A DNA stretch of 48,625 nt from Mucilaginibacter sp. (lineage in GTDB: Bacteria > Bacteroidota > Bacteroidia > Sphingobacteriales > Sphingobacteriaceae), in the NCBI RefSeq assembly GCF_025362475.1, contig NZ_JANYGH010000054.1, positions 1 to 48,625 of the forward strand. Reading direction: 5' to 3'. Shown in pieces: positions 16,072-24,241 of this stretch. Made by a program: the position numbers and the translations under genes. The stretch's first letter is position 1. The number at the start of each line of letters is the position of its first letter. A model generated the notes under the pieces. That model saw only the letters and a program-made list of their open reading frames with translations. It did no database searches and had not been told where the DNA came from.

Positions 16072-16785
16072 AGCCAGCTGCCGCAAATACATTTGGATGG
16101 TGTTTTCCAGTCCGTAATATAAGGCGTCGCAAATAAGGGCATGGCCAATGCTGACCTCATCCAAACCAGGAACGTTTTGAGCAAAATATTTAAGGTTATG
16201 CAAGTCAAGATCATGCCCGGCATTGATGCCCAGGCCTGCATCATGAGCTATTTTAGCAGCCTGGATATACGGCGCTACAGCCAGTTCTTTGCCCTGGTGG
16301 TAATGGGTGGCATAGGCTTCGGTATATAATTCAATGCGGTCGGTACCTGTTTTGGCAGCCCCTTCAACCATTTCGGCAATGGGATCAACAAAAATAGAAA
16401 CGCGGATACCGGCTTCTTTAAAAACGGCTATCATATCTTTTAAATAATGATAGTTGGTAATAGTATCCCAGCCATGATTGGATGTGATCTGACCCAAAAC
16501 ATCGGGCACCAAAGTGACCTGCTCAGGTTTGTTGGCCAGTACCAGGTCGATAAATTTTTGTTCCTGGCAATTGCCCTCAATGTTAAACTCGGTGGTAACA
16601 ATTTGCTTCAGATCAAAAACATCCTGGTAACGAATATGGCGCTCATCGGGGCGTGGGTGCACGGTGATACCTTGCGCTCCAAAACGTTCACAATCTTTGG
16701 CAACCTGTACCAGGTTAGGATTATCACCTCCGCGCGAATTACGCAGCGTAGCTATTTTATTGATGTTGACAGATAAACGGGTCAT
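16054..16785 (-). CDS. pdxJ: Pyridoxine 5'-phosphate synthase
   Basis: PdxJ condenses 3-amino-2-oxopropyl phosphate with deoxyxylulose 5-phosphate to pyridoxine phosphate, the last ring-forming step of DXP-dependent vitamin B6 synthesis. The 243-residue length is typical. Landmarks are LSVNINKIATLRNSRGG at the N-terminus, ITVHPRPDERHI with the active-site His, FNIEGN, VTLVPD, RVSIFVDP and GLGINAGHDLDLHNL, ending EVSIGHALICDAL. It converges on, and overlaps, the T9SS cargo gene by 18 bp. A -7-like box lies only four bases before its ATG. Confidence 0.96.
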   Translation of the reverse strand: MTRLSVNINKIATLRNSRGGDNPNLVQVAKDCERFGAQGITVHPRPDERHIRYQDVFDLKQIVTTEFNIEGNCQEQKFIDLVLANKPEQVTLVPDVLGQITSNHGWDTITNYHYLKDMIAVFKEAGIRVSIFVDPIAEMVEGAAKTGTDRIELYTEAYATHYHQGKELAVAPYIQAAKIAHDAGLGINAGHDLDLHNLKYFAQNVPGLDEVSIGHALICDALYYGLENTIQMYLRQLALPDNG

Positions 16786-16789
16786 GAGG

Positions 16790-16797
16790 CAAAGTTA
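16790..16797 (-). promoter_or_regulatory. Possible -7 box of pdxJ, next to the start codon
   Basis: TAACTTTG on the minus strand fits TAnnTTTG. No good TTG is found 19-20 bases upstream. Its place implies transcription beginning at or beside the ATG at 16785, so the mRNA would be leaderless or nearly so. Confidence 0.3.
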
Positions 16798-16854
16798 ATA
16801 CATCATTTACTTATAAATAAACCTATTATTAGGAGATAAGTTTATATTTAAATC

Positions 16855-17394
16855 ATGAAATGGAAACCTGTAATCACAGAGCTGATCATATTGTTAGGCA
16901 TCTTCATCCTTACAACAGCATTGTCATTATTGTTTAGCAGTACGTTGTTTGGCAATGCAGCCCTCGATATCAACCTGCATGATACCTACTTTGTAAATAA
17001 GTTTTCATGGTGGATACTTACGTTCCCTCCCTTTTTTGTGTTGGTAGTTTTGTTTTATTTGATCCGGGCGATAGCCGGTCGCTTTAAAACAAGAGCGGTA
17101 AACATAATACTGGTTGCAGGAGTATTTGTAAATGTGCTGATCTTACTAATGGTATATCAATTTGCCCTTAGCATTGATAGAATTATTTCATCGGCATCCG
17201 GAGGCTCCACGATATATCCGCCACTGTCGGCTTTAGGGCATACCCCGAAACAAGTAAATCAAACACCGCCGTCGGAGCCGTTCAGCCATATTATATTTAT
17301 TATTTTAATCATTTTCCTAATCTTGCTGGTTATAAGTGCTGTACTAACCGGCAAAAACTGGAATGCAAACAAACATGAACTACAAAAAGCTTAA
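16855..17394 (+). CDS. Small four-helix membrane protein with a cytochrome-oxidase-like LHDTYFV motif
   Basis: This 179-residue protein has four probable membrane helices at about 8-30, 52-71, 82-104 and 144-164. Between the first two is DINLHDTYFV (38-47), which resembles the DxxLHDTYYVVAHFHY segment of haem-copper oxidase subunit I. The rest of the oxidase, including the other haem and copper ligands, is absent. No function is known to me. The gene overlaps the start of the deacetylase-like gene by 20 bp, so the two are probably translated together. The oxidase likeness could be convergence. Confidence 0.75.
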   Translation: MKWKPVITELIILLGIFILTTALSLLFSSTLFGNAALDINLHDTYFVNKFSWWILTFPPFFVLVVLFYLIRAIAGRFKTRAVNIILVAGVFVNVLILLMVYQFALSIDRIISSASGGSTIYPPLSALGHTPKQVNQTPPSEPFSHIIFIILIIFLILLVISAVLTGKNWNANKHELQKA

Positions 17395-18373
17395 ATTTCT
17401 TACTTTCGTACTTTTAATTTTGGGCGGCCTGCAACAACACGTAGTTGCCCAGGCCAATTACCGTAAAATAGAAAACTACAAAGTGTTTTATGGATGGGCC
17501 CACCATTTTCCGCAAGACTGGATGATATTGCGCCAGTTTGAGAACGAAGGAAAAAGCTACCTCCTGCTTGTAAACCCGCAAACGCTGGAAACCAAAATTG
17601 ACGAACCTGGCTTTTACAAGGTTAAGCCGATGGGTATGAGCGAAGCCCGCGAATATTTTAAAAATACGCCCTATCAAAAAGCACTTCGCAAAGCCGAAAA
17701 ACAATCGGTAGCTATCCAGGATGCCGGTATTGAGAGCGGTGTACCCAAGGAAACCGGTATCAGCTTAACGGCCGATCTTTGCCCCTCGCACCGCCCTTTA
17801 GATAAACGCATCTTTACAGATATATTTAATGAATTTAAAAAAGTGGAGCGCCCGGTGCCTGTTGCCTTATCCGTTACCGGCATCTGGATGCGCCAGCACC
17901 CGCAAGATCTGGAATGGCTAAAGCAAATGCAGCAAAAGCACGAGATCTATATCACCTGGATAAATCATTCTTTTAACCATCGCGTGAGCATGAAAGCGCC
18001 GCTTAAGGAAAATTTCCTGTTGGAACCGGGTACCGATATCAGTTACGAAGTGTTAGAAACGGAGAAAGCCATGCTTAAAAATGGCTTGCAACCCTCTGTG
18101 TTTTTCAGGTTCCCGGGTTTGGTGTCAGACCAGCAACTGGTATATAAGATAACCGACTTTGGATTGATCCCTGTAGGCACGGATGCCTGGCTGGCCAAAG
18201 GGCAACAGCCGCAAGCCGGCAGCATTGTACTGATACATGGCAATGGTAATGAACCTACCGGTGTTAATGATTTTATAAAGCTGCTGCAATCAAAAACACG
18301 CGCCATCGCTAATAAACAATGGCTGCTGTACGATCTTCGGGAGAGTGTAGACGAGGAGTTTCAGGGGCAATAA
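17375..18373 (+). CDS. Secreted polysaccharide deacetylase-like protein with altered metal motif
   Basis: Start ATG 17375 gives a clean signal peptide (to VVAQ, residue 26); an ATG at 17363 would add four polar residues. About 332 residues. The NodB-like deacetylase signature is recognisable after residue 128: TADLCPS (132-138) stands where TFDDGPS is usual, HSFNH (198-202) is the H-S-x-x-H zinc motif, FRFPG is motif 3 and LIHGNG the last His motif. The catalytic-base Asp134 is kept, but the metal-binding second Asp is Leu135. The N-terminal 125 residues have no recognised domain. It could act on cell-wall or exopolysaccharide N-acetyl groups, or may have lost that activity. Confidence 0.75.
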   Translation: MNYKKLKFLTFVLLILGGLQQHVVAQANYRKIENYKVFYGWAHHFPQDWMILRQFENEGKSYLLLVNPQTLETKIDEPGFYKVKPMGMSEAREYFKNTPYQKALRKAEKQSVAIQDAGIESGVPKETGISLTADLCPSHRPLDKRIFTDIFNEFKKVERPVPVALSVTGIWMRQHPQDLEWLKQMQQKHEIYITWINHSFNHRVSMKAPLKENFLLEPGTDISYEVLETEKAMLKNGLQPSVFFRFPGLVSDQQLVYKITDFGLIPVGTDAWLAKGQQPQAGSIVLIHGNGNEPTGVNDFIKLLQSKTRAIANKQWLLYDLRESVDEEFQGQ

Positions 18374-18533
18374 GCCTTCGGGGAATGGAAAGTGTTGCGT
18401 TTTTGTTGCGTTTTGTATTTTATGACAATTCTTAATTGATTGATCTTTAAGTAGCTGTGTATTTGAGGTGTTTCGCCTGTTGCGAACGCAACAAAAAATC
18501 TTAATTCTTGATTCTTGTCTCTTGATTCTACTT

Positions 18534-18541
18534 TACCTTTG
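18534..18541 (+). promoter_or_regulatory. Possible -7 box of csaA-tadA
   Basis: TACCTTTG fits TAnnTTTG exactly and ends five bases before the csaA ATG at 18547, so the transcript would be almost leaderless. No TTG is placed at 19-20 bases; the nearest are at 16 and 23. The preceding gap (18374-18533) has an inverted repeat, GTTGCGTTTTTGTTGCG with CGCAACAAAAA, and AT-rich short repeats. Confidence 0.3.
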
Positions 18542-18546
18542 CCATT

Positions 18547-18882
18547 ATGGAAACCATTACCTGGCATGATTTTGAGCAAGTAGAATTACGGGTGGGCACC
18601 ATCCTGGAAGTCGCTGATTTTCCTGAGGCCCGCAAGCCGGCTTTCAAAGTAAGGGTTGATTTTGGCGAATTTGGTATCAAATGGTCAAGTGCGCAAATCA
18701 CCAGGCATTATACTAAGGAGGAATTGCAGGGGAGGCAGATAGTTGGCGTGATCAATTTTCCTAAAAAGCAGATCGGCAAGTTCATGTCAGAGTTTTTGGT
18801 GACTGGCTTTGCTGATGAAAATGGCGATATAGTTTTGGCCGCAGTTGATAAACCCGTGCCGAATGGCAGCAAACTGATTTAA
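18547..18882 (+). CDS. csaA: tRNA-binding domain protein CsaA
   Basis: This 111-residue protein is a single EMAP/tRNA-binding OB fold. The features are FEQVELRVGTILEVADFPEARKP, FGIKWSSAQIT and the IVGVINFPKKQIGKFMSEFL segment, which are typical of CsaA. In Bacillus, CsaA has chaperone-like and export-assisting activity; the family also binds RNA. Its stop codon directly abuts the ATG of the next gene (18883), so they form an operon with the tRNA adenosine deaminase, and a common link to tRNA is plausible. Confidence 0.92.
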   Translation: METITWHDFEQVELRVGTILEVADFPEARKPAFKVRVDFGEFGIKWSSAQITRHYTKEELQGRQIVGVINFPKKQIGKFMSEFLVTGFADENGDIVLAAVDKPVPNGSKLI

Positions 18883-19353
18883 ATGAGATATATAAATTTT
18901 GAGGAGGAACCTGCTGTTTCTCCCGATGAGTTTTTTATGGGCGAAGCTTTAAAAGAAGCCCGCTACGCCCTGAAAGAAGATGAGATCCCTATTGGTGCCA
19001 TAGTAACTTATGGCGGCAAGATCATTGGCCGGGGGCATAACCTTACCGAGCGCCTGAGCGATGTATCGGCCCATGCCGAAATGCAGGCCCTTACCGCCGC
19101 TGCCAATTCTATGGGCGGTAAATACCTGCCGGGTTGTACATTATATGTAACTATGGAGCCCTGTGTAATGTGCGCCGGTGCATCCTATTGGTTCCAGGTG
19201 AGCCGGATAGTTTTTGGAGCCTATGACGCTAAGCTGGGTTTCGGCAGACTGAATCAAAAGATCACCCACCCCAAAACAGTTATTACCGGTGGCATCCGCG
19301 AAAACGAATGTTCTGAGCTGGTGAAGAACTTTTTTAGGAATAAGCGGAAGTAG
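18883..19353 (+). CDS. tadA: tRNA-specific adenosine deaminase / nucleoside deaminase
   Basis: This 156-residue protein belongs to the cytidine deaminase fold family that makes inosine at position 34 of tRNA-Arg. The zinc site is His64-Ala-Glu66 with Cys94 and Cys97 in MEPCVMCAGA; Glu66 is the proton shuttle. IPIGAIVTYGGKIIGRGHN contains the Asn of the active-site loop, and RIVFGAYDAKLGFGRL the C-terminal part. Members acting on guanine or other bases look similar, so TadA is the likely but not certain reading. It starts immediately after the csaA stop codon. Confidence 0.88.
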   Translation: MRYINFEEEPAVSPDEFFMGEALKEARYALKEDEIPIGAIVTYGGKIIGRGHNLTERLSDVSAHAEMQALTAAANSMGGKYLPGCTLYVTMEPCVMCAGASYWFQVSRIVFGAYDAKLGFGRLNQKITHPKTVITGGIRENECSELVKNFFRNKRK

Positions 19354-19359
19354 TGGGAA

Positions 19360-19437
19360 GTCCATGGACGATAGACCATCGTCCATGGTAATTATGTTTT
19401 GATTCTGGCTATGGGCAATGGTCTATCGTCTATGGAC
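19360..19437. repeat. 20-bp inverted repeat after tadA
   Basis: GTCCATGGACGATAGACCAT (19360-19379) and ATGGTCTATCGTCTATGGAC (19418-19437) are inverted copies with one mismatch, separated by 38 bases. A third partial copy (ATCGTCCATGG) lies between. The spacer also reads as palindromic fragments. It may act as a terminator for csaA-tadA, or be a member of a dispersed repeat family. Confidence 0.6.
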
Positions 19438-19481
19438 TTAAAACTTGACATTAAATTAGAACAAAAAGCAAATTCTACTCT

Positions 19482-19489
19482 TATATTTG
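19482..19489 (+). promoter_or_regulatory. -7 box of the superoxide dismutase gene
   Basis: TATATTTG matches the -7 consensus exactly and would start the transcript near 19495, about 30 bases before ATG 19525. No TTG lies at 19-20 bases upstream, so the promoter is incomplete by that rule. Confidence 0.4.
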
Positions 19490-19524
19490 TTACATCACAA
19501 TCATTAAACTTTAAAATTGTAATT

Positions 19525-20136
19525 ATGGCATTTACACTACCGGCGTTATCCTACGCTACTGATGCATTGGAACCGCACATTGATAAACTGACCATGGAAA
19601 TTCACCATGGTAAACATCACCAGGCTTATGTTACTAACTTAAATAAAGCCCTTGAGGGTAAGCCTGAAGCTGACAGCAGCATCGAGGATATCATCAAAAA
19701 TATCTCTAAATTTGCGCCTGCGGTACGTAACAACGGCGGTGGTCACTTTAACCACACCATGTTCTGGACTTTGCTTTCTCCAAACGGTGGCGGCGAACCT
19801 ACTGGCGCATTGGCCGATGCTATAAAAAGCACTTTCGGTTCAATTGCCGATCTTAAAACAAAAGTTAACGAAGCTGGTGCAACCCGTTTCGGTTCTGGCT
19901 GGGCATGGTTAATTGTTACTGCAGATAAAAAACTGGCTATTTGTTCAACCCCTAACCAGGACAATCCATTAATGGATATTGCCGAAGTAAAAGGTACGCC
20001 TATTTTAGGTATTGATGTTTGGGAGCACGCTTATTACCTGAAATATCAAAATCGCCGTCCGGATTACCTGGCGGGCATCTGGAGCGTGATCAACTGGGCT
20101 CACGTTGCTGAACTTTATACAAAAGCAATCGCTTAA
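19525..20136 (+). CDS. sodA: Superoxide dismutase (Fe/Mn family)
   Basis: The cytosolic enzyme turns superoxide into oxygen and peroxide. ATG 19525 gives the typical start AFTLPALSYATDALEPHID and 203 residues; earlier in-frame starts at 19399 would add 42 unrelated residues. The metal ligands are His27, His77 (in NHTMFW), Asp164 and His168 (DVWEHAY). The GGGHFNHTMFW stretch and ATRFGSGWAWL are common to Mn and Fe types, so the metal cannot be told. sodA is used by convention. A strong terminator follows directly. Confidence 0.95.
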   Translation: MAFTLPALSYATDALEPHIDKLTMEIHHGKHHQAYVTNLNKALEGKPEADSSIEDIIKNISKFAPAVRNNGGGHFNHTMFWTLLSPNGGGEPTGALADAIKSTFGSIADLKTKVNEAGATRFGSGWAWLIVTADKKLAICSTPNQDNPLMDIAEVKGTPILGIDVWEHAYYLKYQNRRPDYLAGIWSVINWAHVAELYTKAIA

Positions 20137-20158
20137 TTCAATTAAGCTCATAAATTTG

Positions 20159-20193
20159 AAGCGGCAGGATTTAAATCATTCTGCCGCTTTTTT
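20159..20193 (+). terminator. Terminator of the superoxide dismutase gene
   Basis: AAGCGGCAG (with AAT-rich loop) pairs with CTGCCGCTT, followed by a run of T to 20193. The next gene starts only eight bases later, so its transcript must start inside this region or come from read-through. Confidence 0.85.
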
Positions 20194-20200
20194 ATAGCAC

Positions 20201-21229
20201 ATGACCGAGGATATACTTAAGTTAAGGATTGAACAAATAAAATGGGAAACGCCGGATACGGCTACATTTTACCTGGATAATATATCGGGAGAGCCTGTTA
20301 AATACAAGGCGGGGCAATTTGTTACCCTGATATTTAATCACCGGAACGAGGAGATCCGCAGGTCATATTCGCTCAGTTCATCGCCCGATGAGCCAAGATT
20401 ATCCGTCACCATTAAACGGATCACAAACGGCGAGATCTCACGCTTTATGCTCACTAAAATGAAGGTGGGCGATACTCTGAATGCTTTAGCACCGGCCGGC
20501 AGATTTACCATTAACCGTTATGAACAGGATAAAGACATTTTACTATTTGCTGGAGGCAGCGGCATCACCCCTATACTTTCGCAGATTAAATATGTTTTGA
20601 ACCGCCCGGGCAACAGCAGGCTTACACTCATCTACAGCAACCAGGATGCAAACTCTATTTTATTTAAGACTGAGCTTGAACTCCTGGTAACACAACATCC
20701 CGAAAGGTTTAAAATCACCCACCTGCTAAGCAGCGAGGCTAACCGACTCAATGCTGATAGGGTCGAGGAACTCACCCGCCAGATTGTCCCCGTTGGATTA
20801 GATAAGGCTGAGTTTTATTTGTGCGGACCATTTCCTTATATGCGCATGATCAGATTCGCGTTGGTGTATATGGGGATTGAACCAGGGCGGATTAGAAAGG
20901 AGAATTTTGTATTGGAAACCGTAGCTGTAACCCGTACTGCTATTAACTTTTCGCCGCGTAATATCAGGATCAAATTCAGGAATGAACTGCATGACCTGGC
21001 AGTGGGCGAAAACCAATCCATTTTACAGGCCGCCCTGCAAAACAATGTGCCGTTGCCCTATAGTTGCCGCAACGGCGTGTGCTCCACCTGCACTGCCAAA
21101 TGTTTCAGCGGTAAAGTAGAAATGATCAAAAACGATGTGCTTACGGATGCCGATATTGCCGATGGCTGGATCCTCACCTGTACCGGGCATCCCGTGAGTG
21201 ATGATGTGGTGATTGTATTTGGTGAGTAA
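20201..21229 (+). CDS. Ferredoxin-reductase-type oxidoreductase with C-terminal 2Fe-2S domain (PaaE/Hmp-like)
   Basis: The 342-residue protein has three modules. The FAD domain (to about 105) carries RRSYSLSS at 53-60. The NAD(P) domain carries FAGGSGITPIL (116-126) and YLCGPFPYM. A plant-type ferredoxin domain has Cys289, Cys294, Cys297 and Cys327 (CRNGVCSTC ... LTC). Electrons pass from NAD(P)H through flavin to the cluster and on to an oxygenase or another partner. PaaE of phenylacetyl-CoA epoxidase has this build, but no paa genes are nearby. In Bacteroidota, stand-alone members are common and their partners uncertain. It lies just after the superoxide dismutase terminator. Confidence 0.9.
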   Translation: MTEDILKLRIEQIKWETPDTATFYLDNISGEPVKYKAGQFVTLIFNHRNEEIRRSYSLSSSPDEPRLSVTIKRITNGEISRFMLTKMKVGDTLNALAPAGRFTINRYEQDKDILLFAGGSGITPILSQIKYVLNRPGNSRLTLIYSNQDANSILFKTELELLVTQHPERFKITHLLSSEANRLNADRVEELTRQIVPVGLDKAEFYLCGPFPYMRMIRFALVYMGIEPGRIRKENFVLETVAVTRTAINFSPRNIRIKFRNELHDLAVGENQSILQAALQNNVPLPYSCRNGVCSTCTAKCFSGKVEMIKNDVLTDADIADGWILTCTGHPVSDDVVIVFGE

Positions 21230-21436
21230 GTGATCATAATTGGCTGTGTCCTCTTTTTGACGGTAGGGAACAAAAAGAAGTTGCAAATTAATGCAACTCC
21301 TTAATTATTGATGCGGGGGTAAATGGGAATCTATCAGATCACTTAGATGGAATTTTAGACGCAAAAAGATAGAAGTGGCGGTCAGTGATCCCGAAATATT
21401 CAAGTTCGCTTTCACACAATTTTATATTCTAATTAT

Positions 21437-23878
21437 TTAAAATCTGGTTCCGATTCCAAAATAGAAACTTCGTCCTATGGCAGGGATGATCCCCGGTCCC
21501 GGATATTCATTGGTACGGACGGTAAAGTATCTTTTATCGGCCAGGTTATTAACTCCAAATTTAAAATTGTATTTTCCAATATGCAGCGCTGAAGACCAAT
21601 CCATCACCTGGTAAGCCGGGATCAGCCCAACCGCCGGATCATCGCTGCTTACTGTATTTGTCGCATCGCCATAAGATTTTCCAGTATTACTGATCAGGAA
21701 GGTAGTTGAAAATACTTTATAGGTATAAGTTGCCCCAAATCTATTGATGGTTTTCGGCGCATATTCCACTGATTTGCCTTTGAAATCACCTGAAACGTAC
21801 TTTGCATCAACATAAGAAAAGGAATTGAAAAAACTAAATTCGCCTATGGTACTGCCCGGAAATAAGGCTTTGATGATATTAAATTCTATATAAGTTTCAG
21901 CACCTTTGTGCACACTATTGGCAATATTAGCACGGAAAAGATAGGAAGTACCGCTGGCATCAAATTTTTCAGTTACCCCAATACGGTTATTATAACGCAG
22001 GTAAAAGCCGCTGACATCAAAATTAAAAAAGTTTTTAACAGATCCCCGCCATCCCAGGTCGGCATTATAGCCATTAGCGTCTTTTAAATTCGGGTCAATT
22101 TTAGTAGCTGACCCGAAGGGGGTAAGCTGATCATAAGTAACCGGGCGGTAGGCCTGGGAAATATTGGCATAAACATTGGTTGTCGAGGTAGTGATAAATT
22201 GGGCGCCAACACCAAATAAAGCAAAGTTGCGGTTTCTTGTAGCGTGAGTTGTTTGCTCCACATCATTTTCTATATAACCATCTGTGGTAGACTTCAGGTA
22301 TTCATAACGAAAACCGGGCGTAACCGATAAGCGGCTACCCAAACGAAAAATATTCTCTACAAAAGGGGATATATTTGTGGTTGTAAAATTCAGGTTATAT
22401 CCATAACGAGGATCTAAAAGAGTAAGGTCAAAGTCCGACCCTGTTGTGCCCAGCCCTCCGCCTTCTCTTTTCATTTTACCATAAAATAGCCTGATACCAG
22501 CGGCCAATGTGTTTTTTATAGTTCCTATAGTATAACCAGATGTAAAACGCGCTTCTGTGGTATTCGCATGGAATATTTCCCGCTGTACTTCCCGGTTAAC
22601 CGGTTGCAGAGTTACCGTGCTGATGCTGTCAGGTGTACCTGGCCCACCATCCTCATTTTTCCATACCAGGTTTCTTGAGCTGAACTGGTAGGCTGATTTT
22701 ACGGAAAGTTTAGTAGACGGTGAAAATTGGTAATCTACCTTTCCGGTCAGAATGTTCCATGGGCTATTGAGCCAGTTCCTGGCCCGGTATGAAGCCCTGC
22801 TGTTTAAATTAAACTGTTCATCATCAAATCCTCCGGCCATATGAATACGGTTCCGTAGCACGGAGTATTCCAGGCCTAATTTCAACTTGTCATTGGCCTG
22901 GTAATTCAATCCTGCAAAACCCGATACCTGCTGAATATCCGAGTTTGGCCTCCAGCCCTGTATAGCTTTATATTGAATAAAGCTATAATAATTCCATTTA
23001 CCCAATGTTCCGCCAGCGGATATAAATGAATTGAAAAGGTTGAAACTGCCCCCGGTTTGCTGAATATTAATTTCAAGAGGTTTATCAGCTGGGCCTTTTT
23101 TGGTGATATAATTAATGACACCTCCAAATTGGGGGCCAAATTGTAAGGACGCCGCACCTCGGGTCACTTCTATTCTTTCTATGGCCTCCAAAGGTGGCAG
23201 GTAATAGGTTTCCGGATATCCAAAAATATCAGCAGCCACGTTATAGCCGTTCTGACGAATATTGGTTTCAACAGACTGGGTTGGGTTTAGTCCTCTGAAC
23301 CCGATTCCATTAGAGGGGAAGCCACTGCCTTCTGTTTCAGAGTAATTAGCACCTGGTATACGACCTAATACCTGTCTTGGATTATTTTGAGCAGTATTGG
23401 CATTCAGGCTATCCAATAATATTACTTCCGTTTTTTTACCGGAATAAATTACTCCATCATGAACATCATTAAGGTATCCCATACCTTTAATGGCTTTATA
23501 GCCTTTGATTACAACTTCATTTAATTGATTCGTTGAAACCTTAAGTCTAAAATTGACAGTTCCGTTTTTCCCATTTTGGATACTGACAATATTTTCCTGC
23601 GCCTGAAAGCCTTGCATAGTTATTTTAACAAAGTAGGTTCCCGTCGGGATCTGGTTGAAAGTAAAATATCCGTTATTATCAGTGACTGTTTTTTGTGCAT
23701 GGTAATTTATTTGAATGGAGGCTCCTGCAATGCTATTCCCATTCTCATTTGTTATTCGGCCTTCTATTTTTGATGTGATGACTTGTGAAAAGCCAGGCAA
23801 TGCAGAAAAGAAAATCAGACAATTGACAAATAGGATTTTGGAAAGTAGTTTTTTGTAGAAAAGTAAATTCGAGAGCAT
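21437..23878 (-). CDS. TonB-dependent outer-membrane receptor, FecA-like
   Basis: Start ATG 23878 (MLSNLLFYKKLLSKIL) gives a signal peptide to GFSQ; an earlier ATG at 23908 adds ten residues. About 813 residues. First comes a carboxypeptidase-regulatory-like domain (ITSKIEGRITNENGNSIAGA ... at about 35-110), then the plug (RQVLGRIPGANYSETEGSGF, RGLNPTQS, ERIEVTRGAASLQFGPQFGG), then a barrel ending RSFYFGIGTRF with a terminal aromatic residue. FecA-type receptors take up ferric citrate or other siderophores. It stands alone, with no anti-sigma FecR or SusD. A promoter with good spacing lies upstream. Confidence 0.88.
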   Translation of the reverse strand: MLSNLLFYKKLLSKILFVNCLIFFSALPGFSQVITSKIEGRITNENGNSIAGASIQINYHAQKTVTDNNGYFTFNQIPTGTYFVKITMQGFQAQENIVSIQNGKNGTVNFRLKVSTNQLNEVVIKGYKAIKGMGYLNDVHDGVIYSGKKTEVILLDSLNANTAQNNPRQVLGRIPGANYSETEGSGFPSNGIGFRGLNPTQSVETNIRQNGYNVAADIFGYPETYYLPPLEAIERIEVTRGAASLQFGPQFGGVINYITKKGPADKPLEINIQQTGGSFNLFNSFISAGGTLGKWNYYSFIQYKAIQGWRPNSDIQQVSGFAGLNYQANDKLKLGLEYSVLRNRIHMAGGFDDEQFNLNSRASYRARNWLNSPWNILTGKVDYQFSPSTKLSVKSAYQFSSRNLVWKNEDGGPGTPDSISTVTLQPVNREVQREIFHANTTEARFTSGYTIGTIKNTLAAGIRLFYGKMKREGGGLGTTGSDFDLTLLDPRYGYNLNFTTTNISPFVENIFRLGSRLSVTPGFRYEYLKSTTDGYIENDVEQTTHATRNRNFALFGVGAQFITTSTTNVYANISQAYRPVTYDQLTPFGSATKIDPNLKDANGYNADLGWRGSVKNFFNFDVSGFYLRYNNRIGVTEKFDASGTSYLFRANIANSVHKGAETYIEFNIIKALFPGSTIGEFSFFNSFSYVDAKYVSGDFKGKSVEYAPKTINRFGATYTYKVFSTTFLISNTGKSYGDATNTVSSDDPAVGLIPAYQVMDWSSALHIGKYNFKFGVNNLADKRYFTVRTNEYPGPGIIPAIGRSFYFGIGTRF

Positions 23879-23905
23879 TTTATTTAGACTAATTACAAAT
23901 TGATG

Positions 23906-23937
23906 CAATGATAGTATCTATTTAGAATTAATCCAAA
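23906..23937 (-). promoter_or_regulatory. Promoter of the FecA-like receptor
   Basis: On the minus strand TTTG (complement of 23934-23937), 20 bases, then TATCATTG (complement of 23906-23913) is one base off TAnnTTTG. It would start transcription near 23900, about 20 bases before ATG 23878. No Fur box is evident by eye. Confidence 0.5.
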
Positions 23938-24026
23938 TGCAATTGTATTATTTACTTGTGATATAGTTATTTAGTAAAAGGTTGGGGGCATAAATAGCTA
24001 ACTTCTCAAATTTTCGGACTGGTCCC

Positions 24027-24092
24027 CAAAAAGGCTAAAACGCAAAAAAAACTACTTTTCAATAGGCTTTGTTTTGCAGCAAAATGGACGGG
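24027..24092. repeat. Degenerate copy of tRNA-Asp 3' tip and downstream hairpin (att-like)
   Basis: From CAAAAAGGCT (24027) through ACTTTTCAATAGGCTTT and GCAGCAAAATGGACGGG (to 24092) this runs parallel to 32987-33054, about 80% alike, in the same orientation. The last ten bases, AATGGACGGG, are those inside the tRNA-Asp 3' end; beyond them similarity stops. The hairpin seen in the other copy is broken here. Taken with the 9 kb of accessory genes between, this looks like the far att site of an element inserted at tRNA-Asp, or a remnant of a duplicated tRNA gene. Confidence 0.65.
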
Positions 24093-24241
24093 TCTGTACA
24101 TTCTGCTGAAATGATTTCAATTAAAGATTTTTTACAATCAAATATATTAATTGGTATCCTTGATAAATCCTTCTGTATGGAGAATTTATAAGGATATGTC
24201 TGTTAAAAAAAACAAATTTGTCCCAAAAAAGTCATCACCTT

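Noticed and set aside
21260..21300. Hairpin GTTGCA/TGCAAC as a terminator of the FecA-like receptor
   Set aside because: The stem is only six pairs and the T-rich tract is interrupted; too weak to list as a feature.
24027..24092. A second tRNA-Asp gene
   Set aside because: Only about ten bases of tRNA sequence are present; no cloverleaf can be drawn.
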